Shown: positions 42,996-52,900 of the stretch, in pieces
How the letters are laid out: each line of letters begins with the position of its first letter
How positions within the stretch are numbered: the first letter of the stretch is position 1
Source of the DNA: Streptomyces sp. Je 1-79
Lineage (GTDB): Bacteria; Actinomycetota; Actinomycetes; Streptomycetales; Streptomycetaceae
Direction of reading: 5' to 3'
Assembly: GCF_025195125.1 (NCBI RefSeq)
Contig: NZ_JAMGSL010000021.1
Span: forward strand, 1 to 64,000
DNA length: 64,000 nucleotides
Program-made: the position numbers and the translations under genes
The notes under the pieces: model-generated
Databases searched by the model: none
Seen by the model: the letters and a program-made list of their open reading frames with translations, nothing else
What the model was told of the DNA's origin: nothing

Positions 42996-44045
42996 TCAGG
43001 CCCAGTCGTCCCAGTCCTTGGCGCCGGTCACGTTGCGCAGACCGCCCTGGGACTTGAAGTACATCTGCGCCAGGTAGCGCTCGGGGATGCAGGTCAGCCA
43101 GCCGAGCGCGTTGTCCTCGCCGACGATCTGGTGGCTGTACGAGATCGAGGTGTCCATGGCCTCGATGGCGTGCCAGTAGCCGCTGGGGACGTACAGGGTC
43201 TCGCCCGGGTGCAGGACGGTCTCCTCCACGACCACGTCCTTGAAGCGCGGGTGGCGCGTCAGGTCGGGGCGGCGGTAGTCGACCTGGGCCATGCCGAACT
43301 GGCGGCGGAACGGGCGCGGGTAGAGCTTCTCGTGCTGGTCGGGGGAGACGAAGTAGCAGCGCTTGCGGCCGACGACCTGGCTCAGGTAGGCCGCGGTCTG
43401 CATGCCGTCGCTGTGGAAGGGGGTGACGGTGCCCTTGCTGCCGATGAACATGACGGCCGCGACCCGGGAGGAGACGGTGGCGCGCGGGGCGCCCTTGCCG
43501 CCGCCGCGGTTGAGGAAGGTCTTGGCGAGGTACAGCCCGAGCAGCTTGGCGGGGTTGGCCGTGCCGGTCTTCCAGTCGGCCTTGAAGCGGATGTCGGCCC
43601 AGTTCGGCGCCAGGTCCGGGAGGTCGTAGTCGTCGGCGAGCGCCGGGTGGTGCTCCACCATCCGGTGGACGGGGTAGGCCCGCAGGTAGTAGGCGCGGCC
43701 CTCGTCGGTGTTGTTCTCGATCTCGTCGAGAAGCTTGGACAGCTTCATCCCGCGGAAGCCGCCGACGTTGCCGAGGATCAGCTCGTTGTCGAGCCGCTGG
43801 AGGTTGGCGTGGATGTCCAGGTCGCCGAAGTGCTCGCGGAAGTAGTCCAGGCTCCAGCGCTCCATGGCCGGCCAGGAGTCCATCAGGCCGGTGATGACGG
43901 CGGGCTTGCGCTTGTAGACGTACTCGCGCTTGAACTCCTCGGGGTTGGGCGCGTGGATCCGGTCGATCGCGTCGGTCTTCACCGTGGCCTCGGGGAAGAA
44001 CGTTCCGGCGACGGCCTCGTCCTGCTCGGGCGGGTTGATGGTCAT
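42996..44045 (-). CDS. JmjC/cupin_8-type Fe(II)/2-oxoglutarate oxygenase
   Basis: ATG 44045 (MTINPPEQDEAVAGTFFPEA) follows AGGACCCGTC; 349 residues. The iron-binding triad is FHSDGMQTAAY (HxD) with the distal His in YVPSGYWHAIEAM; SYSHQIVGED follows on the last strand. Cupin_8/JmjC enzymes hydroxylate amino-acid side chains in proteins or on carrier-bound intermediates. Immediate proximity to the aminotransferase (56-bp gap) suggests hydroxylation of an amino-acid building block or of the NRPS-bound peptide; the exact substrate is inference. Confidence 0.9.
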   Translation of the reverse strand: MTINPPEQDEAVAGTFFPEATVKTDAIDRIHAPNPEEFKREYVYKRKPAVITGLMDSWPAMERWSLDYFREHFGDLDIHANLQRLDNELILGNVGGFRGMKLSKLLDEIENNTDEGRAYYLRAYPVHRMVEHHPALADDYDLPDLAPNWADIRFKADWKTGTANPAKLLGLYLAKTFLNRGGGKGAPRATVSSRVAAVMFIGSKGTVTPFHSDGMQTAAYLSQVVGRKRCYFVSPDQHEKLYPRPFRRQFGMAQVDYRRPDLTRHPRFKDVVVEETVLHPGETLYVPSGYWHAIEAMDTSISYSHQIVGEDNALGWLTCIPERYLAQMYFKSQGGLRNVTGAKDWDDWA

Positions 44046-44101
44046 GACGGGTCCTGTTCCTGTGTCCTGTGGGGTGGGGGTGGTCGAGAGGGCGGGCCGC
44101 G

Positions 44102-45379
44102 TCACCGGGACAGCGCCACGCGCAGCGCCTCGTGGATCAGCTCGCAGCCGTACCGGAGCACGTCGAGCTCCATGGTCAGAGCGGGAAGCAGCTTGAGGAC
44201 GGCCTTGTCGCGGCCGGTCGACTCGACGATCAGCCCGCGCTCGAAGCAGTAGGCCACCACGTCGTCCGCGGCCCGGCGGCCGCCGGCGTGGGTCAGGTCG
44301 ATGCCGATCGCGTGGCCCTCGGGGCGCACCTCGACGCCGGGCAGCGGGTGGTCCAGCCAGAAGGTGCGCAGCAGTTCGGCGCCGTTGCGGGCCTGGTCGA
44401 GGAAGGCCGGGCTCTGCCACAGGTCGAGGGCCGCGCAGGCGGCGACGAACGCCAGCTGGTTGCCGCGGAAGGTGCCCGGGTGGTCACCGGCCTGCCACGA
44501 GTCGAAGCCCTCGTGGATGAGCAGCAGCGACATCGGCAGGCCCATGCCGCCGATGGACTTCGAGACGGTGATGAGGTCGGGGACGACCCCGGCCTGCTCG
44601 AAGGAGAAGAAGCCGCCGGTCCGGCCGCAGCCGGCCTGGATCTCGTCGGCGATCAGCACGATGCCGTACCGGTCGCAGATGTCGCGCAGGTGCCGCAGGT
44701 CCGCGTCGGGGATCCGGTAGACGCCGCCCTCCATCTGGACGACTTCGAGGATCACCGCCGCGGGCAGGTCGACGCCGGACAGGTCGTCGCTGAGGAACTG
44801 CTCGAGGAGGTCCATGGTCGGGAACGGGCCGCGCGGGCCGACCGGGAAGGGCAGGTGGGTGACGTCGCCGAGGTGGGTGCCGGCCACCTTGCGCAGCGAC
44901 AGGTCCGCGGTCGCGGCGAGGCTGCCGCGGCTGACGCCGTGGTAGGCGCCGGAGAAGGCGATGACCTGGGTCCGGCCGGTGTGCTTGCGGGCCAGCTTCA
45001 GCGCAGCCTCGACGGCGTCGGTGCCGGTGCTGCCGCAGAACTGGACCCGGTGCGGCAGTCCGCGCGGCTCCAGGATCTCCCGGCCGAAGCGCTCCAGGAA
45101 CTCGCGCTTGGCCGCCGTGTGGAAGTCGAGCGCGTGCAGCAGCCCGTCGCCCTCCAGGTGGGCGATGACCTGGCGCTTGATGTGGTCGTGGTTGTGGCCG
45201 TAGTTGAGGGCGCCGGCGCCGGAGAAGAAGTCGACGTACTCCGTGCCGTCCTCGGCGACCAGAGTGGTGCCGCGGCCCGAGGTGAGGAGGACGGGGAACG
45301 CCCGGCAGTACGAGCGGACAGCGGACTCTCGGGTCTCGAACACCTGGGTAGAGGTGGTCAGATCTGCCAGAACCGTCAT
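44102..45379 (-). CDS. EctB-like diaminobutyrate--2-oxoglutarate aminotransferase
   Basis: ATG 45379 overlaps the NRPS stop by four bases, with GGAGACCTCCG upstream; 425 residues. The N-terminus (VFETRESAVRSYCRAFPVLL, VDFFSGAGALNYGHNHDHIK) reads like EctB. PLP-binding features are FSGAYHGVS, LIADEIQAGCGRTG (Asp) and the Schiff-base Lys in VSKSIGG. EctB makes L-2,4-diaminobutyrate (Dab) from aspartate semialdehyde and glutamate. EctA and EctC are not present, so Dab is probably a peptide building block rather than an ectoine precursor. Confidence 0.93.
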   Translation of the reverse strand: MTVLADLTTSTQVFETRESAVRSYCRAFPVLLTSGRGTTLVAEDGTEYVDFFSGAGALNYGHNHDHIKRQVIAHLEGDGLLHALDFHTAAKREFLERFGREILEPRGLPHRVQFCGSTGTDAVEAALKLARKHTGRTQVIAFSGAYHGVSRGSLAATADLSLRKVAGTHLGDVTHLPFPVGPRGPFPTMDLLEQFLSDDLSGVDLPAAVILEVVQMEGGVYRIPDADLRHLRDICDRYGIVLIADEIQAGCGRTGGFFSFEQAGVVPDLITVSKSIGGMGLPMSLLLIHEGFDSWQAGDHPGTFRGNQLAFVAACAALDLWQSPAFLDQARNGAELLRTFWLDHPLPGVEVRPEGHAIGIDLTHAGGRRAADDVVAYCFERGLIVESTGRDKAVLKLLPALTMELDVLRYGCELIHEALRVALSR

Positions 45380-48300
45380 CGGAGGTCTCCAATCGAGGGG
45401 TGGGCGAGCGGGAGCACCTGGCCGACGGTGGCGGCAGGTGTACGGGCGACGGCGGCGAGCAGCGCGAGGTAGTCGTCGAGGAGCCGCCGGGCTTCGGTGT
45501 CGGCGATGCGGTCGCCGTAGTACGACAGGGCGATACGGGGTTCGGCGTCGTCGGTGACGTCCAGGCGGAGGGCGTACTCGGTCTGGTTGCGGGTGCCGTC
45601 GCTCTCGGCGCCCCGCTGCACGCTCGCGGACTGCTGGGCGCGCAGGGCCGAGGAGACCGGGTAGTTGGCGACGACGACCACCGAGTCGAAGAGCGGTCCT
45701 TCGTCGGCGCCCATCCGCTGGAGTGCGCCGGTGGGCACCGAGGTGTGCTCGGCGTCCTCGACGCGGGCCAGCTGGAAGCGGTCGAACAGGGCGGTCAGGG
45801 TCTCGTCCCGGTCGACCTCGACCCGGACCGGCAGGGCGGCGATGAACAGGCCGACCGCCCGTTCCAGACCGTCGACGGCCCGGTCGCGGCCGGCCGAGAC
45901 CACGCCGACGGTGACGTCGGCGCGCTCCAGGCGCGAGGCGGCCAGCAGCGCCCAGCCCGCGCAGGCCAGGGTCGAGAAGGTGTGCCCGTGGCCGGCGGCC
46001 CGCTCGCGCAGCGCGTCGGCGACGGCCGGGTCCAGCCGGTCCGACACCCGGGTGAAGCGGGACGGGCCCAGCCGGCCGGGCTCCGCGGCGAGCCGCGACG
46101 GCAGCGCCCCGGCGAGCCGGCTCTGCCAGAAGGCGCGGTCCGCCTCGGGGTCGGTGTCCTCGGCGGCGCCGAGTTCGGGGACCGGCGGGAGGTCGGCCTC
46201 GCGGCCTTCGAGGGCCGCGAGGTAGAGCGCGAGGAGTTCGTCGAGCAGCACCAGGTTCGACCAGCCGTCGGCCAGCAGATAGCTCTGGATCTGGCCGAGC
46301 CACCAGGTGGAGGGGCCGCGCACCAGCCACACCCGCCACAGCGGCGGCTCGGACACGTCGAAGGGCGTGACGCGTTCGGCCTCCAGGAGGGCGATCAGCT
46401 CGTCGGCGACGGCGTCCGGCTCGTGGCCGCTCCAGTCCAGCACCTCGATCGCCGGGTCGAGCCGGTCGGCGACCACCGGGGTCCAGGCGCCGTCGCCGTC
46501 GCGCCGGAAGCCGGTGCGCAGGGCGGGGTGGCGGGCGGTGAGCCGGTGCCAGGCGACCCGGAAGAGGTCGGGGTCGATCTCGAAGGGCAGCTCCGTCGTG
46601 GACTGCATCTGGTACAGCCCGGGCACCGGGGAGGACTCCAGCACGTCGAGCATGTGGTGCTGGCCGGGCGTCACCGCGGGCTCGTCGGACCGGGTCCGGC
46701 TCGCCGGGGCGTTGGGGGCGGAGGCCTCGCGCTCGTCGACCGCCTTCGCGAGGGCCTCGATCGTCTGGTGGGCGAACACCATGCGCGGGGTCATCTCGAT
46801 CCCCGCGCGGCGGGCGGCGCTCACCATGCGGATGACGGCGATGGAGTTGCCGCCCAGGGTGAAGAACCCGATGTCGACCGGGACGTCGTCGCGGCCCAGC
46901 GCCTCGCGCCAGAGCGTCACCAGGGCCCGCTCGGTGTCGGTGCCCGCTCCGCGCCCCGTCAGGGCGGTGGCCGTGGGCGCCGGCAGCTCGCGGCGGTTGA
47001 CCTTGCCGTTGTGGGTGAGCGGGAAGGAGTCCATGCGGACGAACGCGGTGGGCACCATGTGCTGGGGCAGGCTCGCCGACAGCTGCCGCTTGAGCTCGGC
47101 GTCGTCGGGGACCTCCCCGCCGGGCGGTGCCACCAGGTAGGCCACCAGCGTCTTCGCGCCGTCCCGCGGGCCATGGGCCGCGACCAGGCAGGAGCCGCCG
47201 CCGATGACCTCCCGCAGGGCCGCCTCGATCTCGCCGGTCTCGACCCGGTAGCCGTTGATCTTGATCTGGAAGTCGATGCGGCCGAGCAGTTCGAGGTCGC
47301 CGTCCGGCATCCAGCGGGCGCGGTCGCCGGTGCGGTACATCCGGGCCCCGGGGACCGGGCTGAACGGGTCGGGCAGGAAGCGCTCGCCGGTCAGCCGGGC
47401 CCGGTTGTGGTAGCCCCAGCCGACCCCGACCCCGCCCAGGTACAGCTCGCCGGGCACCCCGACGGGCAGCGGGGAGAGCGACGCGTCGAGGACGTACGAG
47501 GTCTGGTTGGCCATCGGCGCGCCGTACGGGATGCTGCGCTGCTCCGGCAGCACCTCCCCGATCAGATGGATCGTCGAGTCCATGGAGACCTCGGTGGCGC
47601 CGCCCATGCTCACCAGCTGCGCCGAGGGGATCAGCTGCGCGGTGGCCCGCTGCGGGAGCGCCAGCGGGATCCAGTCGCCGCCGAGCAGGACCAGCCGGAT
47701 CGGCAGCCGCTCTCCGCCACGGATCTCGCACTCCTCGACGAGCAGCCCGAACAGCGCCGGTACCGAGTGCCACACGGTGACGGACTCGCGCTCGATCGTC
47801 TCGATCCAGCGGTGCGGGGAACGCTCGTCCTCGGGCGCAGGGAACACGACGGTCGCACCCGCCATGAGCGTGCCGAACACGTCGTACGCGCTCATGTCGA
47901 AGGCCAGTGCCGAGACACCGAGGACCTTGTCGCCGGGGCCGACGAGGAAGCGCCGGTTGAAGTCGGTGAAGTTGTTGACGCGGCCCCGGTGGTCGAGCAG
48001 CACGCCCTTGGGCAGACCGGTCGAGCCCGAGGTGTAGATCAGGTACAGCAGGTCGTCCGGGCGGACCTCGCGCTCGGGCCTGGTCGCGGGGAAGGTCCCT
48101 GCGGAGGCGGGGTCGACGGCGGTGACGCCGTCGCCGGCGAGCCGGTCGTCCCGGGTGACGACGAGGCGGGCGCCGGAGTCCGCCAGCATCCACTGGAGGC
48201 GCTCGGCCGGGTAGCCCGGGTCGAGCGGGACGTAGCCCGCACCCGCCTTGGCGATGGCGAGCTGGGTGACGACCAGGTCGATGCCCCGCTCCAGGCAGAC

Positions 48301-49953
48301 ACCGACCCGCTCGTGGCGGCCGCAGCCCTGTGCGAGCAGCAGACGGGCGAGCCGGTTGGCACGCGCGTCGAGTTCGGCGTAGCTCACCGCCTCGTCGCCG
48401 CAGACCACGGCGACGGCGTCCGGCTCCAGGTCCGCCCACTGCTCGAACAGGCCGTGGGCGGTGGCGTGTTCGGGATACTCCTCGCCCGTACGGTTCCACT
48501 CGTCGACGACCAGCCGCCACTCGTCGGGGGTGAGCAGGTCCGCGTTGTCGACATGGACGTCCGGGGTCTCGATCAGCCCGGTGAGCAGCCGCCGGTAGTG
48601 GCCGAGGAGCCGTTCGGCGGCGGCGCCGTCCAGCACCGACTCGTCGAACTCGAGCGAGACCATGACCTCGTCGTCCGTCACCGCGCAGGACAGGTCCAGG
48701 GGGAACTTGGCCGTCCCGGAGTGCAGATGGGTGGGGGTCAGGGACAGGTCCCGCAGCCGCATCTCGTGACCGGGGCCGTTGTTGAAGACGAACATGGCCT
48801 CGAACAGCGGGCTCTCGGCGAGCGTGCGCTGCGGCGCGACCTTGTCGACGAGCACGTCGAACGGGATCTGGTGCTCGCGCGCCCACAGCGACTCGCGGGT
48901 GATCCCGGCCAGGACGTCGCCCAGGCTGCCGGCCCCGTCGGACAGGTCGGCGACCACGGGGACGGTGTTGGCGAAGTAGCCGACCAGGCGCTCGGTCTGC
49001 CGGTTCCGGTTGGCCATGACCGTGCCGATGGCGAACCGTGAGGTGCCGGTGTACCGGTTCAGCAGCACCGCGAACGCGGTGAGCATCACGTTGAAGACGG
49101 TCGTGCGGTGCGCCTCGGCGGTGCGCTGGAGCTCGCGGCCGAACTGCCCGTCCCACTGGCAGCGAATGCGCCTGCCGGTGCGGGCCGTGCCGCGGTCCCC
49201 GTTCGGCGAGAGCCCGAGCGGCTGGGCCCAGGCCAGCTGCTCGCGCCACTGCGCGACCAGCCAGCCGAAGTCCTCGGGCTCCTGGGCCCGCTCGTGCGCC
49301 GCCGCGTCGGCGTAGTCGATGCCGAGCTCGGGCAGCCGGGGCGAACGGCCCTCGCGGGCCGCGTCGTACAGCTCGGCGAGGTCCTCCAGGAGGACGCCCA
49401 CCGACCAGGCGTCGGTCGCGATGTGGTGCACGACCAGCGCGAGGAGGTGGTCGTCGGCGGCGATCCGGAACAGCCGTCCGTGGATCACGGGGCCGGCCGC
49501 CAGGTCGAGCGGCCGGGCCGCCTCACGCTGCGCGGCGGCCAGCGCGGCCTCCTCGCCGTCGGCCTCCTCGACCGGCAGCGCCACCGGCGCGGCCGGCAGG
49601 ACGACCTGCTCCAGGCCGCCGTCCGGCCGCTGCCGGTAGACGGTGCGCAGGACGGAGTGGCGGGCGACGAGCCCGTCGAGCGCGGCCTTCAGCGCGGTGA
49701 CGTCGAGCGCACCGCGCAGCCGTACGCCGTAGGGCACGTTGTACAGCGGCCGGCCGTCCGCGAGGGACTCGGCGACCCACAGCTGCTCCTGGCCACGGGA
49801 GAGCAGGCAGGGCTGCTCGGGGTCGCGGCGGCGGATGGTGCGCGCCGCGGCCCGCTGCCTGCCGCGGGCCAGCAGCAGCGAGGCCATCAGCTCCCGCTTG
49901 GCCGCGGACAGGCCCTGAGACGTCTCCCGCTCGGTGGCGGCTTCCCGGATCAT
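45376..49953 (-). CDS. NRPS, module 5: C-A-PCP plus terminal degenerate condensation-like domain
   Basis: ATG 49953 overlaps the stop of the upstream NRPS; GAGGAGAGGGACGC precedes it; 1525 residues. Domains, by genome position: C5 about 49810-48540 (VVHHIATDAWSVGV, active HHxxxD), A5 about 48470-46980 (YLIYTSGSTGLPKG), PCP5 about 46950-46740 (FFTLGGNSIAV, Ser present), C6 about 46680-45420. In C6 the expected HHxxxDG is QSYLLADGW: HH became SY. There is no thioesterase, reductase or epimerase domain. My manual A5 pocket reading is D-M-Y-H-L-G-M-M-D-K, with Asp235 present. Its stop overlaps the aminotransferase start, so the operon is tightly coupled. Confidence 0.95.
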   Translation of the reverse strand: MIREAATERETSQGLSAAKRELMASLLLARGRQRAAARTIRRRDPEQPCLLSRGQEQLWVAESLADGRPLYNVPYGVRLRGALDVTALKAALDGLVARHSVLRTVYRQRPDGGLEQVVLPAAPVALPVEEADGEEAALAAAQREAARPLDLAAGPVIHGRLFRIAADDHLLALVVHHIATDAWSVGVLLEDLAELYDAAREGRSPRLPELGIDYADAAAHERAQEPEDFGWLVAQWREQLAWAQPLGLSPNGDRGTARTGRRIRCQWDGQFGRELQRTAEAHRTTVFNVMLTAFAVLLNRYTGTSRFAIGTVMANRNRQTERLVGYFANTVPVVADLSDGAGSLGDVLAGITRESLWAREHQIPFDVLVDKVAPQRTLAESPLFEAMFVFNNGPGHEMRLRDLSLTPTHLHSGTAKFPLDLSCAVTDDEVMVSLEFDESVLDGAAAERLLGHYRRLLTGLIETPDVHVDNADLLTPDEWRLVVDEWNRTGEEYPEHATAHGLFEQWADLEPDAVAVVCGDEAVSYAELDARANRLARLLLAQGCGRHERVGVCLERGIDLVVTQLAIAKAGAGYVPLDPGYPAERLQWMLADSGARLVVTRDDRLAGDGVTAVDPASAGTFPATRPEREVRPDDLLYLIYTSGSTGLPKGVLLDHRGRVNNFTDFNRRFLVGPGDKVLGVSALAFDMSAYDVFGTLMAGATVVFPAPEDERSPHRWIETIERESVTVWHSVPALFGLLVEECEIRGGERLPIRLVLLGGDWIPLALPQRATAQLIPSAQLVSMGGATEVSMDSTIHLIGEVLPEQRSIPYGAPMANQTSYVLDASLSPLPVGVPGELYLGGVGVGWGYHNRARLTGERFLPDPFSPVPGARMYRTGDRARWMPDGDLELLGRIDFQIKINGYRVETGEIEAALREVIGGGSCLVAAHGPRDGAKTLVAYLVAPPGGEVPDDAELKRQLSASLPQHMVPTAFVRMDSFPLTHNGKVNRRELPAPTATALTGRGAGTDTERALVTLWREALGRDDVPVDIGFFTLGGNSIAVIRMVSAARRAGIEMTPRMVFAHQTIEALAKAVDEREASAPNAPASRTRSDEPAVTPGQHHMLDVLESSPVPGLYQMQSTTELPFEIDPDLFRVAWHRLTARHPALRTGFRRDGDGAWTPVVADRLDPAIEVLDWSGHEPDAVADELIALLEAERVTPFDVSEPPLWRVWLVRGPSTWWLGQIQSYLLADGWSNLVLLDELLALYLAALEGREADLPPVPELGAAEDTDPEADRAFWQSRLAGALPSRLAAEPGRLGPSRFTRVSDRLDPAVADALRERAAGHGHTFSTLACAGWALLAASRLERADVTVGVVSAGRDRAVDGLERAVGLFIAALPVRVEVDRDETLTALFDRFQLARVEDAEHTSVPTGALQRMGADEGPLFDSVVVVANYPVSSALRAQQSASVQRGAESDGTRNQTEYALRLDVTDDAEPRIALSYYGDRIADTEARRLLDDYLALLAAVARTPAATVGQVLPLAHPSIGDLR

Positions 49954-52900
49954 GCGTCCCTCTCCTCGCCGGCCGCGAGGAGTTCGCGTGCCTGGTCGTC
50001 GGTCACGCCGTCGAGCAGCACCTCGAGTTCGAGGAGCTCGGCCTCGCTCAGCCCGGCCAGCTGGAGTTCCTCCAGGGCCTGTGCGACTCCGCGCACGGTG
50101 GGCTGCTCGAAGACGGTGCGCAGCGGCAGTTCGATGTCCGTCTGTGCGGCCAGTTCGGCCACCAGACGGGTGGCGAGCAGCGAGTGGCCGCCCAGGGTGA
50201 AGAAGTCGTCCAGCGCGCCGACCGTCGGGGTGGCGAGCAGCTCCTCGAAGACCGAGGCCACGAGCCGCTCGGTCGGACCGGACAGCTCCTCGAAGCGCCG
50301 GCGGACCCGCTCGACGGTCACCTCGCCCCGCTGGAGCGCGTTCCGGTCGACCTTGCCGTTGGGGGTGCGCGGCAGCCGGTCGGCGAAGACGTAGCCGGTG
50401 GGGACCATGTAGCGCGGCAGGCGGGTGCCGAGCGCGGCGGCCAGGACGGCCGGGTCGCGTTCGGTGCCGACGACGCAGGCGACCAGCGTCGGCTCGCCGT
50501 CGCAGTCCCGCAGGACGACCGCCGCCTCCCGCACGGCCGGCAGCTCGCACAGGGCCGTCTCGACCTCGCCCGCCTCGATGCGGAAGCCGCGGATCTTGAG
50601 CTGGTCGTCGAGCCGGCCGAGGAACTCCAGCCGGCCGTCGGCGTGCAGCCTCACCCGGTCGCCGGTGCGGTACAGCCGGGCACCGGGAACGTCCGAGTAC
50701 GGGTCGGGGACGAACCGGTCCGCGGTGGCCCTCGGGTCACCGAGGTAGCCGCGTCCCACCACCGGGCCGCCGATGGCGAGTTCGCCCGGCAGACCGAACG
50801 GCAGGCGCCGTCCCTGCGCGTCGAGGACGTACGAGGTCACGCCGGCGACGGGGCTGCCGAGCGGGACCGCGCGGTCGGTCGGCGGCGGGGTGGACAGCAC
50901 CGCGATGTGGGTGTCGTCCGAGCACTCCGCGGGACCGTAGGCGTTGACCATCGGGATCCCGGGGAACCGGCGCAGCCAGTCGGCGGCGAGGTCCGGCGGC
51001 AGCGCCTCGCCGGTGGCGATCAGGAAGCGCAGGCTCGCGAGGCCGCCCTCGTCGGCTCCCTCCCGGCCCGCGTGCTCCAGGAGCGCCCTGATCATGCCGG
51101 GCACCAGCTGGAGCACGGTGACGCCGCGCTCCTTGACGAGGGCGAGCAGCGCCCCGGCGTCGCGGCTGGTGTCGTCGTCGCTGACCACGGTGGTCGCGCC
51201 GCGCATCACCGCGACGAGCATCTGCCAGACGGAGATGTCGAACGACTGCGAGGCGGTCTGCGCGACGACGTCGCCCGAGGACAGCTCCAGGTCGTGCGCC
51301 ATCAGCTCCAGGTGGTTGAGCAGACCGGCCTGTTCGATCTCCACGCCCTTCGGCTCACCGGTCGTACCGGAGGTGAAGATGACGTAGGCGCGCCGCGCCG
51401 GGTGCGTCTCGTCCGCGTCGAGCGGGCGGCCGGCCGAGACGGAGTCGTCCAGCACCAGGTGGGTGCCGCGGGCCTCGCCGAGCAGGGCGGCGATGCGGGC
51501 CGCCTGCTCGTCGTCGGTGACGGCGACGACCTCGCCGAGACGCTCCAGCATGGTGGCGATCCGCCGGTCCGGGACGGCCGGGCTGACCGGCACGTACGTC
51601 GCGCCGGCCGCGCCGCAGGCGAGGGCGGCGGCGATGTGCCGGGCCGAGCGCCCGGCGCACACCACCACGGCCGGTTCGGGGCCGGTGGCCGCCGTGGAGA
51701 TCCGTTCGGCGAGCGCCGCCACCCGGTCCCGCAGTTCGCGGTAGGTCCAGACGGTGGCGCCGTCCACGACGGCGGGGGCGTCCGGGGTCTGCCGGGCCCA
51801 GTGCTCCAGCGCCTCGGCCGTGGTCCTCGGTGTGAAGGCCTCGGGACCGGCGCTCAGGGCGTCCTGGGACGCGGCCTCGGTGACCGAGCGCAGTTCCAGG
51901 TCGGCCACGGACCGCTGCGGGGCGGCGGCGATGCTGCCGAGCAGGGCCTCGAAGTGGTCCAGGAGCTGCTCGCCGGCCGCCGTGTCGAAGAGGTCGGCGT
52001 TGAGCTCCAGCGTCGCGTGCAGACCGTCCTTCTCCTCGGCCAGGTCCAGGCTGAGGTCGAACTTGGCGGTGCCGGTCGGCGCGTGCAGCCGCTCCAGCCT
52101 GAGGTCGCCGAGGTCGATCTCCGAGTAGGGCGCGTTGTGCAGGGTGAACATGACCTGGAACAGCGGGCTCATGCTCATGTCCCGGTTGGGCTGGAGCACG
52201 TCGACGACGCGGTCGAAGGGGACGTCCTGGTTGGCGTAGGCCGCCAGCGTCGTGGACCGGACGCGTTCGAGCAGCTCGGTGAAGGTCTCCTCCGCGGAGA
52301 GACTGTTGCGGAAGACGATCGTGTTCACGAAGAACCCGACGACGTCCTCGATCTCGACCGAGCGGGTGGACACCGGGGTGGCGACGGCGATGTCCGCGGC
52401 GCCGCTGTAGCGGTGCAGCTGGGTGTTGAACGCCGCCAGCAGGGTCATGAACAGGGTCGCGTTGTGCTCGCGGCCCACGTGCCGGACCCCGCTCACCAGG
52501 TCGGCGTCGATGACCCGGCGGACCGTCAGGCCCCGGTTGGTCATCGCCGCGGGCCTCGGCCGCTGCCCGGGGAACTCCAGCAGCGGCGCCGGTTCGGCCA
52601 GCGTCTCGCACCAGAAGTCGAGCTGCGCCTGGTGGTCGCCGCCTTCGACGCGGTCGCGCTGCCAGCTCGACCAGTCCGCGTACTGCACCTCGAGCTCGGG
52701 CAGCGGGGAGGCCGCGCCCTTGCTGCGTGCCTGGTAGAGGGCCGCGAAGTCGCGGACCACGATCTGCAGGCCCCAGCCGTCGGCGACGACGTGGTGCACG
52801 GTGAGGACGAAGACGTGGTCCTCGGCGGAGAGCCGGATCAGGGTCGCCTGCTCCAGCGGGGCCGCGGCCAGGTCGAAGCGGTGCCGCGCGGCCTCCTCGA

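Noticed and set aside
44102..45379. Ectoine biosynthesis locus
   Set aside because: Only the EctB-like enzyme is present; ectA, ectC and ectD are absent and the gene is coupled to an NRPS.
45400..49041. 1213-codon plus-strand frame opposite the second NRPS
   Set aside because: Antisense composition artefact; the minus strand has intact NRPS motifs throughout.
49950..49953. Frameshift splitting a single NRPS gene
   Set aside because: ATG and TGA overlap cleanly with a ribosome site before the ATG, and the break lies at a natural PCP/C junction with a helical tail, so two separate proteins are intended.
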